13,904 bases of DNA from Buttiauxella sp035271705 (GTDB taxonomy: Bacteria > Pseudomonadota > Gammaproteobacteria > Enterobacterales > Enterobacteriaceae), in NCBI RefSeq assembly GCF_035271705.1, contig NZ_DATERI010000205.1, forward strand, positions 1 to 13,904. The letters run 5' to 3'. The translations under genes and the position numbers were made by a program. Below are positions 1-6,833 of the stretch, piece after piece. Position 1 is the stretch's first letter. Each line of letters starts with the position of its first letter. The notes below the pieces were generated by a model, which made no database searches, was not told where the DNA came from, and worked only from the letters and a program-made list of their open reading frames with translations.

Positions 1-99
1 GTTTTGTGACTAAGTTGGCATATTCGTCTGTTTTGTTTACTCTTTAAAGTCTCTGCTGTGCCCTAGGGCGCAGAATTTGGTAATGACAAGGAACAGCGA
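1..99 (+). other. Intergenic leader of mscS (probably downstream of fbaA)
   Basis: No gene is visible here. Bases 56-62 (CTGTGCC) can pair with 67-73 (GGCGCAG) around a CTAG loop, a 7-bp hairpin with one G-U pair. No T-run follows it, so it may be the 3' end hairpin of the upstream transcript rather than a full terminator. AAGGA at 88-92 is the ribosome binding site of mscS, 7 nt before its ATG. The upstream gene in E. coli is fbaA; that is an inference from synteny, since nothing of it is in the window. Confidence 0.5.
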
Positions 100-954
100 A
101 TGGAAGATCTCAACGTAGTAGACAGTATTAATAATGCCGGAGGCTGGTTGGTGCGCAACCAGGCGTTACTGCTGAGTTATGCGGTAAACATTGTGGCGGC
201 GATTGCGATTATTATTGTCGGGATGATCGTGGCTCGCATGGTGTCCAACACGATCAACCGCGTGATGGTGGCGCGTAGTATTGATGCCACTGTGGCTGAT
301 TTCCTTGCCGCTCTGGTGCGTTATGGCATCATCGCCTTCACGTTAATTGCCGCGCTGGGACGCGTTGGCGTACAAACTGCGTCAGTCATTGCGGTGCTGG
401 GTGCCGCAGGTTTGGCAATTGGCCTTGCACTACAAGGTTCGCTCTCGAATCTGGCTGCAGGCGTACTGCTTGTCACCTTCCGCCCATTCCGTGCTGGGGA
501 ATATGTGGATCTCGGGGGAATTGCGGGTTCTGTGCTTAATGTGCAGATTTTCTCCACGACGTTACGCACTTTGGATGGCAAAATTGTCGTCGTGCCAAAC
601 GGTAAAATTATCGCCGGAAATATAATTAACTTCTCCCGCGAACCGGTGCGTCGTAACGAATTCATTATCGGCGTGGCATACGATGCCGATATCGACCAGG
701 TTAAGCGGATTTTGACTGACATCATCACCAGTGATGAGCGAGTGCTGAAAGACCGCGATATTACTGTTCGACTCAATGAACTTGGGCCTTCTGCTATTAA
801 CTTTGTCGTGCGTGCCTGGAGCAACAGCGGTGATCTGCAAAACGTCTACTGGGATGTGCTGGAACGTATTAAAAAAGAGTTTGATGCCAAAGGGATAAGT
901 TTCCCTTACCCGCAAATGGATGTGAATTTCAAACGCACGAAAGAAGCTGCGTAA
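100..954 (+). CDS. mscS: Small-conductance mechanosensitive channel MscS
   Basis: Inner-membrane channel that opens under membrane tension and releases small solutes on hypo-osmotic shock. The 284-residue product is close to the 286 residues of E. coli MscS and begins with the same MEDLNVVDSI. Three membrane segments are visible at about residues 25-55, 68-90 and 96-127. The last is the pore-lining helix, with the Gly/Ala-rich track GAAGLAIGLALQGSLSNLAAG broken by the usual glycines; Leu105 and Leu109, which form the hydrophobic gate in the family, are present. The cytoplasmic beta and alpha/beta vestibule follows (FRPFRAGEYVDLGG, then VPNGKIIAGNIINFSR). A good ribosome binding site (AAGGA, 88-92) supports the start. 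It appears monocistronic, with its own leader and hairpins behind it. The C-terminal tail is two residues shorter than in E. coli. Confidence 0.97.
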   Translation: MEDLNVVDSINNAGGWLVRNQALLLSYAVNIVAAIAIIIVGMIVARMVSNTINRVMVARSIDATVADFLAALVRYGIIAFTLIAALGRVGVQTASVIAVLGAAGLAIGLALQGSLSNLAAGVLLVTFRPFRAGEYVDLGGIAGSVLNVQIFSTTLRTLDGKIVVVPNGKIIAGNIINFSREPVRRNEFIIGVAYDADIDQVKRILTDIITSDERVLKDRDITVRLNELGPSAINFVVRAWSNSGDLQNVYWDVLERIKKEFDAKGISFPYPQMDVNFKRTKEAA

Positions 955-967
955 GCGTGATTTTCCA

Positions 968-1007
968 GGGCCAGTTTCGGCTGGCTCAAGCATTATTAGC
1001 CATGCTT
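968..1007 (+). terminator. Two tandem hairpins behind mscS
   Basis: GGGCCAG (968-974) can pair with CTGGCTC (981-987), and directly behind it AAGCAT (988-993) pairs with ATGCTT (1002-1007). Neither has a T-run, so these are weak candidates for transcript-end or mRNA-stabilising structures between mscS and argO, not canonical intrinsic terminators. Confidence 0.35.
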
Positions 1008-1018
1008 ATAAACCATTA

Positions 1019-1044
1019 AAATTATCCATTTCCTCTAATAATTT
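1019..1044 (+). promoter_or_regulatory. Candidate ArgP operator upstream of argO
   Basis: AAATTAT at 1019-1025 and ATAATTT at 1038-1044 form a perfect 7-bp inverted repeat with a 12-nt spacer. It contains the T-N11-A pattern typical of LysR-type sites (T1025, A1037). It sits 50-75 nt before the argO start, where an activator of argO would be expected to bind. ArgP, encoded about 1.6 kb downstream, is the known activator of argO in E. coli. Assigning this dyad to ArgP is inference from position and symmetry. Confidence 0.4.
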
Positions 1045-1094
1045 TTCCCCATTAAACTCTTCTTCAATGGCTAAATATTGAAGAGTGAATCATC

Positions 1095-1730
1095 GTGTTA
1101 TCTTACTTTTTTCAAGGTCTTACATTTGGTGCGGCGTTAATTATACCCCTCGGACCGCAAAACGCTTTTGTCATGAACCAGGGGATCCGTCGTCAATACC
1201 ATCTGATGATTGCCTCGCTGTGCGCCATCAGCGATTTGCTGCTGATATGCGGTGGGATTTTTGGGGGGAGCGCGCTGCTGATGCAATCACCCTGGCTGCT
1301 GGCAATGGTGACCTGGGGTGGCGTGGCATTTTTACTTTGGTACGGTTGGAATGCACTGCGCACGGCTTTGAGCAGCAGCGTGGAACTGGCCTCAGCGGAA
1401 GTGGTGAAACAAGGGCGCTGGAAAATTGTCGCCACTGTGCTGGCGGTCACTTGGCTAAATCCGCACGTTTATCTGGATACTTTCGTCGTGCTGGGCAGCC
1501 TCGGCGGGCAACTGGCTGATGAACCAAAGCGCTGGTTTGCTTTGGGGACGATGAGTGCATCGATTCTTTGGTTCTACGGCCTGGCGCTTCTCGCCGCCTG
1601 GCTTGCACCACGCCTGCGTACCGCTAAAGCACAGCGTATAATTAACGGTGTCGTCGGGTTGGTGATGTGGGTTATCGCATTACAGTTGGCGTCGGATGGG
1701 GTTCGCCATATTTCTTCGCTGATGGGCTAA
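1095..1730 (+). CDS. argO: Arginine exporter ArgO (LysE family)
   Basis: Inner-membrane exporter of arginine (and the toxic analogue canavanine), a member of the LysE/RhtB amino-acid exporter family. The 211 residues equal the length of E. coli ArgO. The family signature PLGPQNAF lies at 18-25, TWLNPHVYLD at 119-128, and about six hydrophobic segments span the protein. The start is GTG, which gives MLSYFFQGLTFGA and aligns with the E. coli N-terminus; the preceding Shine-Dalgarno (AAGAG near 1081) is weak, suggesting modest translation. A GTG-started reading frame at 1085 overlaps in another frame but encodes no recognisable protein. Expression is expected to be activated by ArgP with arginine and held back by lysine, as in E. 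coli. It lies 140 bp behind mscS and is probably transcribed from its own promoter. Confidence 0.96.
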   Translation: MLSYFFQGLTFGAALIIPLGPQNAFVMNQGIRRQYHLMIASLCAISDLLLICGGIFGGSALLMQSPWLLAMVTWGGVAFLLWYGWNALRTALSSSVELASAEVVKQGRWKIVATVLAVTWLNPHVYLDTFVVLGSLGGQLADEPKRWFALGTMSASILWFYGLALLAAWLAPRLRTAKAQRIINGVVGLVMWVIALQLASDGVRHISSLMG

Positions 1731-1826
1731 TTCGCTTTAATCCGATAGACAAGTTACCATTACAAGCTAAGCTTTCTGCCAGACGTCCGTGTTATTTGCG
1801 AACGTAATGGTAGTGGAATGTTGCAT

Positions 1827-1831
1827 GGAGG
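1827..1831 (+). promoter_or_regulatory. Ribosome binding site that sets the yggE start
   Basis: GGAGG stands 7 nt before GTG at 1839. An in-frame ATG exists at 1818, but it lies upstream of this Shine-Dalgarno and would add seven residues (MLHGGIT) before an otherwise normal signal peptide. The GTG is therefore the better start. Confidence 0.8.
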
Positions 1832-1838
1832 TATTACA

Positions 1839-2570
1839 GTGAAGTTGAAAACCCTGGCATTAGCTGCTTTTGTGGGATTAGGTTCGGTTCCGGTGTTGGC
1901 CGATGAGTTGCCAAATGGTCCGCATATTGTGACATCCGGCACCGCAAGCGTGGATGCTGTACCTGACATTGCCACGCTCGCTATCGAAGTCAATGTGTCA
2001 GCTAAAGATGCGGTATCAGCTAAGAAACAAGCTGACGATCGTGTTGCACAGTATCTGACCTTCCTGCAGGAAAGTGGTGTTGAGAAGAAAGATATCAACG
2101 CCGCCAACTTGCGCACCCAACCAGAATATGAATACCTGAAGGACGGCAAAACACAGCTGAAAGGCTATCGTGCTGTGCGTCAGGTTGATGTCACGCTGCG
2201 TAAACTCGACAAAATGAACGAGTTACTTGATGGTGCACTGAAAGCGGGTCTTAACGAAATTCGTTCAGTATCGCTTGGTGTTGCCAATCCAGAGCAATAT
2301 AAAGATAAAGCGCGTAAAGCGGCTATCGACGATGCAACTCGCCAGGCAAAACTGTTAGCTGAAGGCTTTAACAGTAAGTTGGGTCCGGTATATAGCGTGC
2401 GTTATCATGTTTCTAACTATCAGCCAGCGCCGATGGTGCGGATGATGAAAGCCGAAGCGGCTGCACCGGTTTCTGCTCAAGATACCTACGATCAGCAGAC
2501 TATTCAGTTTGATGACCAGGTCGATGTGGTGTTTGAACTGGGAACTGATCCGGCTCCGGCTGCACAGTAA
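1839..2570 (+). CDS. yggE: Periplasmic SIMPL-domain protein YggE
   Basis: Exported protein of the SIMPL (DUF541) family. E. coli YggE is linked to tolerance of oxidative stress, but its molecular function is not settled. The 243-residue product starts with a signal peptide: Lys-rich start (VKLK), hydrophobic core TLALAAFVGLGSV, and a likely signal peptidase I cleavage after VLA, before DELPNGPHIVTSGTAS. The SIMPL domain fills the rest, with conserved stretches VDAVPDIATLAIEVNV, LKAGLNEIRSVSLGV and YKDKARKAAIDDA, and a Pro/Ala-rich tail. Start choice is explained by GGAGG at 1827-1831. It is preceded by a 108-bp gap after argO, in which I see no convincing promoter, and is followed by a strong terminator shared with the convergent argP. 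Confidence 0.93.
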   Translation: MKLKTLALAAFVGLGSVPVLADELPNGPHIVTSGTASVDAVPDIATLAIEVNVSAKDAVSAKKQADDRVAQYLTFLQESGVEKKDINAANLRTQPEYEYLKDGKTQLKGYRAVRQVDVTLRKLDKMNELLDGALKAGLNEIRSVSLGVANPEQYKDKARKAAIDDATRQAKLLAEGFNSKLGPVYSVRYHVSNYQPAPMVRMMKAEAAAPVSAQDTYDQQTIQFDDQVDVVFELGTDPAPAAQ

Positions 2571-2578
2571 ATCATTGA

Positions 2579-2619
2579 TATCTACGGTGGATGACGCAGG
2601 CGCTTACCCACCGTAGATA
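2579..2619. repeat. Long-stem hairpin between yggE and argP
   Basis: TATCTACGGTGG (2579-2590) pairs perfectly with CCACCGTAGATA (2608-2619): a 12-bp stem with a 17-nt loop, directly behind the yggE stop. No T-run follows on either strand. It may protect the 3' end of the mRNA or assist the terminator just downstream. Confidence 0.6.
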
Positions 2620-2623
2620 ACAG

Positions 2624-2654
2624 AAAGGTCGCTATAAATGAGCGACCTTTTTTT
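2624..2654 (+). terminator. Intrinsic terminator of yggE, overlapping the end of argP
   Basis: AAAGGTCGCT (2624-2633) pairs with AGCGACCTTT (2641-2650), a perfect 10-bp stem with a 7-nt loop, followed on the plus strand by a T-run at 2648-2654. On the minus strand the same stem is followed by TTTCTGTTAT, a poorer tail, so it may also end argP transcripts less efficiently. The plus-strand T-run touches the argP stop codon (2653-2655). Confidence 0.9.
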
Positions 2655-3552
2655 ATTCAGCGTCCTGTCGCAACACCTTATGCCCATATTCCAGCAGCGC
2701 GTCTGTGACATTGCGCATCATACGGCTTTCTGGTGCAAAGCGGTGCCAATACAGCATACGGCGTTGCATCAAGCCAGGTGTCAGGTCAATCAACTCGCCG
2801 TTTTTCAGTTCTCTTTCGATTTGCAGATGTGGGATCATGCAGCATGTCGTGCCCTGACGCGCTAATTGGACAAACGCTTCCGATGAGTTAACGATGTGGC
2901 ATGGAACGCTACCCGGCGATAAATCGAAATTCTGTTGCAAGAATGCCTGGTGCATATCGTCGAGATGGTCGAACGCCACGGCAGGCGCTTTCAGCAATGC
3001 CGAACGCGTGACGCCGTTGGGGAAATAACGCGCCGCAAAGTCTTTCGAACCGACAAACAGATAATCCAGCGCGCCGAGCCTATCGACCAGGCAACTTGGC
3101 AACGGCTGCGGCTGAATGGACACTGCGCCAACCACTTCACCACGGCGCAGGCGTTCTTGAGTACGGGTTTCATCTTCAACCTGAAGATTCAGACGAATAG
3201 GGGAGTCAGCCAGAACAGGTGCTAAAGCTGGCAGCAACCAGGTTGCCAGGCTGTCGGCGTTGACCGCAAGTGACAGCAGCAGCGGCGTAGAACCGGTTTG
3301 CTCATCGCCCAACCACTCTTCTTCAAGCAATTCGACCTGACGTAATAATGCCAGCAACTTTTGCCCTTGCTCGGTTGGACGAGGGGGAACTGTGCGCACT
3401 AACAATGGCTGGCCGAACATATTTTCCAATTGCTTAATACGTTGCGAGACGGCGGATTGAGTAATACAGAGTTTTTGTGCTGCGCGCTCAAAACCTCGTT
3501 CACGAATCACTGCATCCAACGCCTGTAGCGTTCTATAGTCCGGGCGTTTCAT
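2653..3552 (-). CDS. argP: LysR-type regulator ArgP (IciA)
   Basis: LysR-family transcription factor that, with arginine as co-effector, activates argO and responds to lysine at several biosynthetic promoters in E. coli; the same protein was earlier described as IciA, an inhibitor of replication initiation. The 299 residues compare with 297 in E. coli. The N-terminal winged helix-turn-helix (about 1-60) contains AAQKLCITQSAVSQRI, and the co-inducer-binding domain follows from about residue 90 (TPLLLSLAVNADSLATWLLP). The first half is essentially identical to E. coli as I recall it, so DNA recognition should be conserved. The start MKRPDYRTLQALDAV is the family start; the nearest purine-rich ribosome site (AGGAG) is unusually far, about 13 nt upstream. 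The gene is divergent from rpiA and convergent with yggE. Confidence 0.96.
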   Translation of the reverse strand: MKRPDYRTLQALDAVIRERGFERAAQKLCITQSAVSQRIKQLENMFGQPLLVRTVPPRPTEQGQKLLALLRQVELLEEEWLGDEQTGSTPLLLSLAVNADSLATWLLPALAPVLADSPIRLNLQVEDETRTQERLRRGEVVGAVSIQPQPLPSCLVDRLGALDYLFVGSKDFAARYFPNGVTRSALLKAPAVAFDHLDDMHQAFLQQNFDLSPGSVPCHIVNSSEAFVQLARQGTTCCMIPHLQIERELKNGELIDLTPGLMQRRMLYWHRFAPESRMMRNVTDALLEYGHKVLRQDAE

Positions 3553-3656
3553 TGTGGTTTGCTAACTCCTGTTTTTGTTATGGCTGCACTATGACATAAA
3601 TTTGTCGCTGATCCAGACCCAATCCGCAAAGTTCGTCTGAGTTCTGCGCCAATCCC

Positions 3657-3686
3657 GGGACATTTTTTTGCAGCTTGCACTATAAT
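3657..3686 (+). promoter_or_regulatory. Promoter of rpiA
   Basis: A perfect -10 hexamer TATAAT lies at 3681-3686. GGGACA at 3657-3662 matches the -35 consensus at four of six positions with an 18-bp spacer. Transcription would begin near 3693 and give a leader of roughly 27 nt before the rpiA ATG. The 167-bp argP-rpiA gap must also hold the argP promoter on the other strand, which I could not place with confidence. Confidence 0.65.
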
Positions 3687-3719
3687 GCGCGTCAGTTTTC
3701 ACAGCACAGGCAAATAACC

Positions 3720-4379
3720 ATGACGCAGGATGAACTGAAAAAAGCAGTCGGCTGGGCAGCATTACAATACGTGCAACCTGGCACTATCGTTGGTGTGGGT
3801 ACCGGCTCAACCGCCGCGCACTTTATTGATGCTCTCGGGACTATCAAACATCAGATTGATGGCGCTGTTTCTAGCTCCGACGCTTCCACCGCCAAACTGA
3901 AGAGTCTTGGGATCACGGTTTATGATCTCAACGAAGTCGATACTCTTGCTATCTATGTCGATGGTGCCGATGAGATTAACGGCCAGATGCAAATGATTAA
4001 AGGCGGCGGTGCTGCACTTACCCGTGAAAAGATCATCGCGTCTGTTGCGGAAAAGTTTATTTGTATTGCTGATGCCTCTAAGCAAGTGGGGATCCTGGGT
4101 AATTTCCCACTGCCAGTGGAAGTGATCCCAATGGCACGTAGCTGTGTGGCTCGCGAGCTGGTTAAACTGGGCGGCCGCCCTGAATACCGCCAGGGTGTAG
4201 TGACGGATAACGGCAACATCATTCTCGATGTGTACGGCCTCAGTATTGCAGAGCCTATCGCGTTGGAAAATGCGATTAACGGTTTGCCAGGGGTCGTCAC
4301 CGTGGGGCTGTTTGCTAACCGTGGTGCAGATGTTGCGTTGATTGGCACTGCTGATGGCGTGAAAACCATTGTGAAATGA
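3720..4379 (+). CDS. rpiA: Ribose-5-phosphate isomerase A
   Basis: Cytoplasmic enzyme of the non-oxidative pentose phosphate pathway that interconverts ribose 5-phosphate and ribulose 5-phosphate. The 219 residues equal the E. coli RpiA length. Sugar-phosphate-binding and active-site motifs are intact: GTGSTA (27-32), SSSDAST (51-57), DGADEIN with Asp81 and Asp84, KGGGAALTREK with Lys94 and the catalytic base Glu103. The start MTQDELKKAV is chosen by family alignment; an upstream in-frame start would add 15 residues that lie over the promoter and are unlikely to be translated. The ribosome site is weak (AGG in ACAGGCAAATAACC). The gene has its own promoter and is followed by a hairpin before the serA control region. 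Confidence 0.97.
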   Translation: MTQDELKKAVGWAALQYVQPGTIVGVGTGSTAAHFIDALGTIKHQIDGAVSSSDASTAKLKSLGITVYDLNEVDTLAIYVDGADEINGQMQMIKGGGAALTREKIIASVAEKFICIADASKQVGILGNFPLPVEVIPMARSCVARELVKLGGRPEYRQGVVTDNGNIILDVYGLSIAEPIALENAINGLPGVVTVGLFANRGADVALIGTADGVKTIVK

Positions 4380-4384
4380 TCTGG

Positions 4385-4407
4385 TTGGGGCGTGGCATAC
4401 GCCCCAA
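4385..4407 (+). terminator. Hairpin behind rpiA
   Basis: TTGGGGCGT (4385-4393) pairs perfectly with ACGCCCCAA (4399-4407) around the loop GGCAT, five bases after the rpiA stop. The stem is strong and GC-rich, but the following bases are ATCCGCATAAAAAATG without a T-run. It is a transcript-end hairpin candidate, not a standard intrinsic terminator. Confidence 0.5.
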
Positions 4408-4447
4408 ATCCGCATAAAAAATGACAAATTAATATAACGGCAAATTT

Positions 4448-4463
4448 GGTGACATATGTCACA
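4448..4463 (+). promoter_or_regulatory. CRP-like site upstream of serA
   Basis: GGTGA-CATATG-TCACA matches the CRP consensus TGTGA-N6-TCACA at 9 of 10 defined bases. It is centred about 204 bp before the serA ATG. E. coli serA has an upstream promoter activated by cAMP-CRP and a nearer one governed by Lrp; this site could serve the upstream one. A possible -10 for it is TATACA at 4524-4529, which has no good -35, as expected for an activator-dependent promoter. A small perfect dyad, TAACAA-CTAC-TTGTTA, lies next to the site at 4468-4483. No clear Lrp sites or near promoter could be assigned in the remaining leader up to 4659. Confidence 0.6.
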
Positions 4464-4659
4464 TTACTAACAACTACTTGTTATTCATTCCTGGTTCTCT
4501 CTCCTGCTCAGAGTTTTGTGCTGTATACAGCGACTTATTCCTTTGTTACTTAGCTGACTGCGCAATCGTTTATATTGCCCCGCCCGTAATTTTTGATATT
4601 TTGGCAGAAGGGTGTCTTATTACACAGCACAACATCAGTACTAAAAATAGGGTCGGGAA

Positions 4660-5898
4660 ATGGCAAAAGTATCACTGGATAAAGACAAAATTAAATTCCT
4701 GCTGGTGGAAGGCGTACACCAGAAAGCCGTGGATAACCTTCGCGCAGCAGGCTATACCAACATCGAATACCATAAAGGCGCGCTGGACAGCGATGCCCTG
4801 AAAGAGTCAATCCGTGATGCGCATTTCATCGGTCTGCGTTCCCGTACTAACTTAACTGAAGATGTTCTGGCAGCGGCTGAAAAGCTGGTGGCTGTGGGCT
4901 GTTTCTGTATTGGTACTAACCAGGTTGATCTGGATGCAGCGGCTAAACGCGGCGTGCCAGTGTTTAATGCTCCGTTCTCTAACACGCGCTCTGTCGCTGA
5001 ACTGGTTATTGGCCAACTGCTGTTACTGCTGCGTGGCATTCCAGAAGCGAATGCTAAAGCACACCGTGGTATCTGGAATAAGCTGGCGGTTGGCTCTTAT
5101 GAAGCGCGCGGTAAAAAACTCGGCATTATTGGCTACGGCCATATCGGGACTCAGTTGGGTATTCTGGCTGAATCGCTGGGGATGCACGTCTATTTCTACG
5201 ATATCGAGAACAAACTGACTCTGGGTAACGCGACCCAGGTTCAGCATCTTTCTGACTTGCTCAATATGAGCGATGTAGTGAGCTTGCATGTGCCTGAGAA
5301 CGCATCGACCAAGAATATGATTGGTGCAAATGAACTGGCATTAATGAAGCCGGGTTCGTTACTGATTAACTGTGCACGCGGTACAGTGGTAGATATTCCT
5401 GCTCTGTGTGATGCGCTGGCAAGTAAGCATCTGGCGGGTGCCGCTATCGACGTATTCCCAACCGAGCCTGCAACCAACAGCGATCCATTCATTTCGCCAC
5501 TGTGCGAGTTTGATAACGTGATCCTGACTCCGCACATTGGTGGTTCAACTCAGGAAGCACAAGAGAACATCGGTCTGGAAGTGGCTGGCAAGCTGGCTAA
5601 ATATTCCGATAACGGTTCTACGTTGTCTGCGGTTAACTTCCCTGAGGTTTCTCTGCCGTTACACGGTGGAAGCTCCAGCCGTTTGTTGCACATTCACGAA
5701 AACCGCCCAGGTATTCTGACCGGACTGAACCAGATTTTTGCCGAGCAGGGCATCAACATCGCTGCACAGTATCTGCAAACGACTCCGCATATGGGTTATG
5801 TCGTTATTGATATCGATGCGGAAGAAGATGTTGCTGAAGCTGCGTTGAAATCGATGAAGGCGATTCCTGGGACTATCCGCGCTCGTCTGCTTTACTAA
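4660..5898 (+). CDS. serA: D-3-phosphoglycerate dehydrogenase SerA
   Basis: First enzyme of serine biosynthesis: oxidises 3-phosphoglycerate to 3-phosphohydroxypyruvate with NAD; cytoplasmic tetramer inhibited by serine. The product has 412 residues; E. coli SerA has 410. The Rossmann motif LGIIGYGHIGTQLG lies at about 154-167. Catalytic residues are in place: Arg240 (NCARGTVVD), Glu269 (PTEPA) and His292 (TPHIGGS). The C-terminal ACT domain (HIHENRPGIL onward) keeps the serine-binding His and Asn residues, shifted by two positions. The two extra residues lie directly behind Gly336-Gly337, the hinge to the ACT domain (HGGSSSRLLHIHE here; HGGRRLMHIHE in E. coli). The start is supported by MAKVSLDKDKIKFLLVEGVHQKA. 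It is monocistronic, with a long control region before it and a terminator behind it. Confidence 0.98.
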   Translation: MAKVSLDKDKIKFLLVEGVHQKAVDNLRAAGYTNIEYHKGALDSDALKESIRDAHFIGLRSRTNLTEDVLAAAEKLVAVGCFCIGTNQVDLDAAAKRGVPVFNAPFSNTRSVAELVIGQLLLLLRGIPEANAKAHRGIWNKLAVGSYEARGKKLGIIGYGHIGTQLGILAESLGMHVYFYDIENKLTLGNATQVQHLSDLLNMSDVVSLHVPENASTKNMIGANELALMKPGSLLINCARGTVVDIPALCDALASKHLAGAAIDVFPTEPATNSDPFISPLCEFDNVILTPHIGGSTQEAQENIGLEVAGKLAKYSDNGSTLSAVNFPEVSLPLHGGSSSRLLHIHENRPGILTGLNQIFAEQGINIAAQYLQTTPHMGYVVIDIDAEEDVAEAALKSMKAIPGTIRARLLY

Positions 5899-5910
5899 CT
5901 CCAGTTTGTG

Positions 5911-5935
5911 GGAGCCCATCAGGGCTCCTTCTTTA
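5911..5935 (+). terminator. Intrinsic terminator of serA
   Basis: GGAGCCC (5911-5917) pairs perfectly with GGGCTCC (5922-5928) around the loop ATCA, followed by TTCTTTA. It lies 12 nt behind the serA stop. On the minus strand no T-run follows, so it does not look designed to end ygfA transcripts. The rest of the gap (5936-6012) shows no gene or clear signal. Confidence 0.88.
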
Positions 5936-6012
5936 CACCGGCTTTAGTACGTCTGACAGGGTAACCTGGTGGATGGAAGTGACTCCGGTCATCATCATTA
6001 TCCCTATTGAGG

Positions 6013-6609
6013 CTACCATTCCCAAATTCTCGACGGTGTCACTACCGCAGGCAAAGGGATATCCCACTCTTCAGCAGGGAGTGCCGGAACGTGCTGGCAA
6101 TCATGTGCCAACCCAACCGGCCAGACACCATGCTGCTGCCAGTTCTGCAACGTGCGGTCATAGAAACCGCCCCCCATTCCTAACCTTTGCCCTTGTTCAT
6201 CGAACGCCACTAACGGTGTGATAAGCACGTCCAGCCTATCCAGCGGTAAAACGGCACGTACATCAAGCTTTGGTTCGAGGATTTTCAGACGGTTCATCAC
6301 TAAATGGCTATTTTGCGCATAACGCAGAAACAGCAAATGACCTTTACTGAAAGGATGCAGTACGGGGAGGTATACCGTTTTACCGGCTCGCCATAACGCA
6401 CTAATCAGCGGCGTGGTATCCAGTTCGCCATCAAATGACAAAAACAGAGCGACCGTGCTTGCGTCGGATACGGGTTGATAAGCCAGCATTCGTTCGGCTG
6501 CAAGATGAGCAAAGTGTTGTTGTTCAGTTGGGGTAAGCGCACGGCGTCGTTGCCGAATTTGTTGTCGAATTTCCTGGCGTAGCGATGGGATTAGATGAAT
6601 TTTCGTCAT
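6013..6609 (-). CDS. ygfA: 5-formyltetrahydrofolate cyclo-ligase (YgfA/Fau)
   Basis: ATP-dependent cytoplasmic enzyme that converts 5-formyl-THF to 5,10-methenyl-THF, returning an inhibitory folate to the one-carbon pool. The 198-residue product matches the longer version of E. coli YgfA (about 200 residues). The basic N-terminal helix QIRQRRRALTP, LPVLHP with KGHLLFL, and the phosphate-binding motif GMGGGFYDRT at 144-153 are intact. The ATG begins 25 nt behind the 3' end of the 6S RNA, and the gene is expected to be made from the longer ssrS transcript. No good Shine-Dalgarno precedes this ATG (CCAACCAGTCATCACC), so translation may be weak or the start may differ; the next Met is at residue 41, inside the conserved domain. 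Linkage to 6S RNA is conserved in enterobacteria, and in E. coli ygfA has been tied to persister formation. Confidence 0.95.
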   Translation of the reverse strand: MTKIHLIPSLRQEIRQQIRQRRRALTPTEQQHFAHLAAERMLAYQPVSDASTVALFLSFDGELDTTPLISALWRAGKTVYLPVLHPFSKGHLLFLRYAQNSHLVMNRLKILEPKLDVRAVLPLDRLDVLITPLVAFDEQGQRLGMGGGFYDRTLQNWQQHGVWPVGLAHDCQHVPALPAEEWDIPLPAVVTPSRIWEW

Positions 6610-6634
6610 GGTGATGACTGGTTGGTAGAAAGAG

Positions 6635-6818
6635 GGAATCTCCGAGATGCCGCCACAGGCTGTAACCCTTGAACCCTTGGTTCAAGGTGAATGCAGCGTC
6701 ACTGTCATCAGGCTTCTCGGACGGACCGAGCATGCTCACAAACGGTGGAGCACCACATTCTTGTGGTATGAAATATCGGCTCAGGGGACTGGCCCGCATG
6801 CAAACATCTCAGAGAAAT
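6635..6818 (-). ncRNA. ssrS: 6S RNA (SsrS)
   Basis: Regulatory RNA that mimics an open promoter and binds the sigma-70 RNA polymerase holoenzyme in stationary phase. The 184-nt span equals the E. coli RNA. On the minus strand it starts ATTTCTCTGAGATG and ends GCATCTCGGAGATTCC; these ends pair as TCTCTGAGATG with CATCTCGGAGA (11 bp, one G-U), the closing stem. The conserved central segments GGGCCAGTCCCCTGAGCCG, ATACCACAAGAATGTGG, GAGCATGCTCGGTCCGTCCG and CCTTGAACCAAGGGTTCAAG are all present. Differences from E. coli, as I recall it, cluster around the stretch after GAGAAGCC and the bases between GTGG and GTGAGCATGC. It sits between zapA and ygfA, as in E. coli, and is probably processed from a transcript that continues into ygfA. 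Confidence 0.97.
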
Positions 6819-6833
6819 TTGGTCTTCAAAGTC

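Noticed and set aside
1085..1519. 144-residue reading frame from GTG overlapping argO
   Set aside because: It lies in another frame inside a clear LysE-family exporter, shows no recognisable domain and is rich in residues expected from frame-shifted coding sequence.
4521..4530. CTGTATACAG palindrome upstream of serA as a LexA (SOS) box
   Set aside because: A LexA box needs CTG-N10-CAG over 16 bases; this palindrome has only 10 bases, so the spacing is wrong. It is better read as part of a possible -10 element (TATACA).
4478..4801. 107-residue reading frame across the serA control region
   Set aside because: It runs over the serA promoter region and then into serA in the wrong frame; no ribosome site and no recognisable domain.
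6524..6799. Reading frame on the minus strand across ssrS
   Set aside because: The region is the conserved 6S RNA gene; the frame starts and ends within RNA and ygfA sequence and has no protein similarity I recognise.
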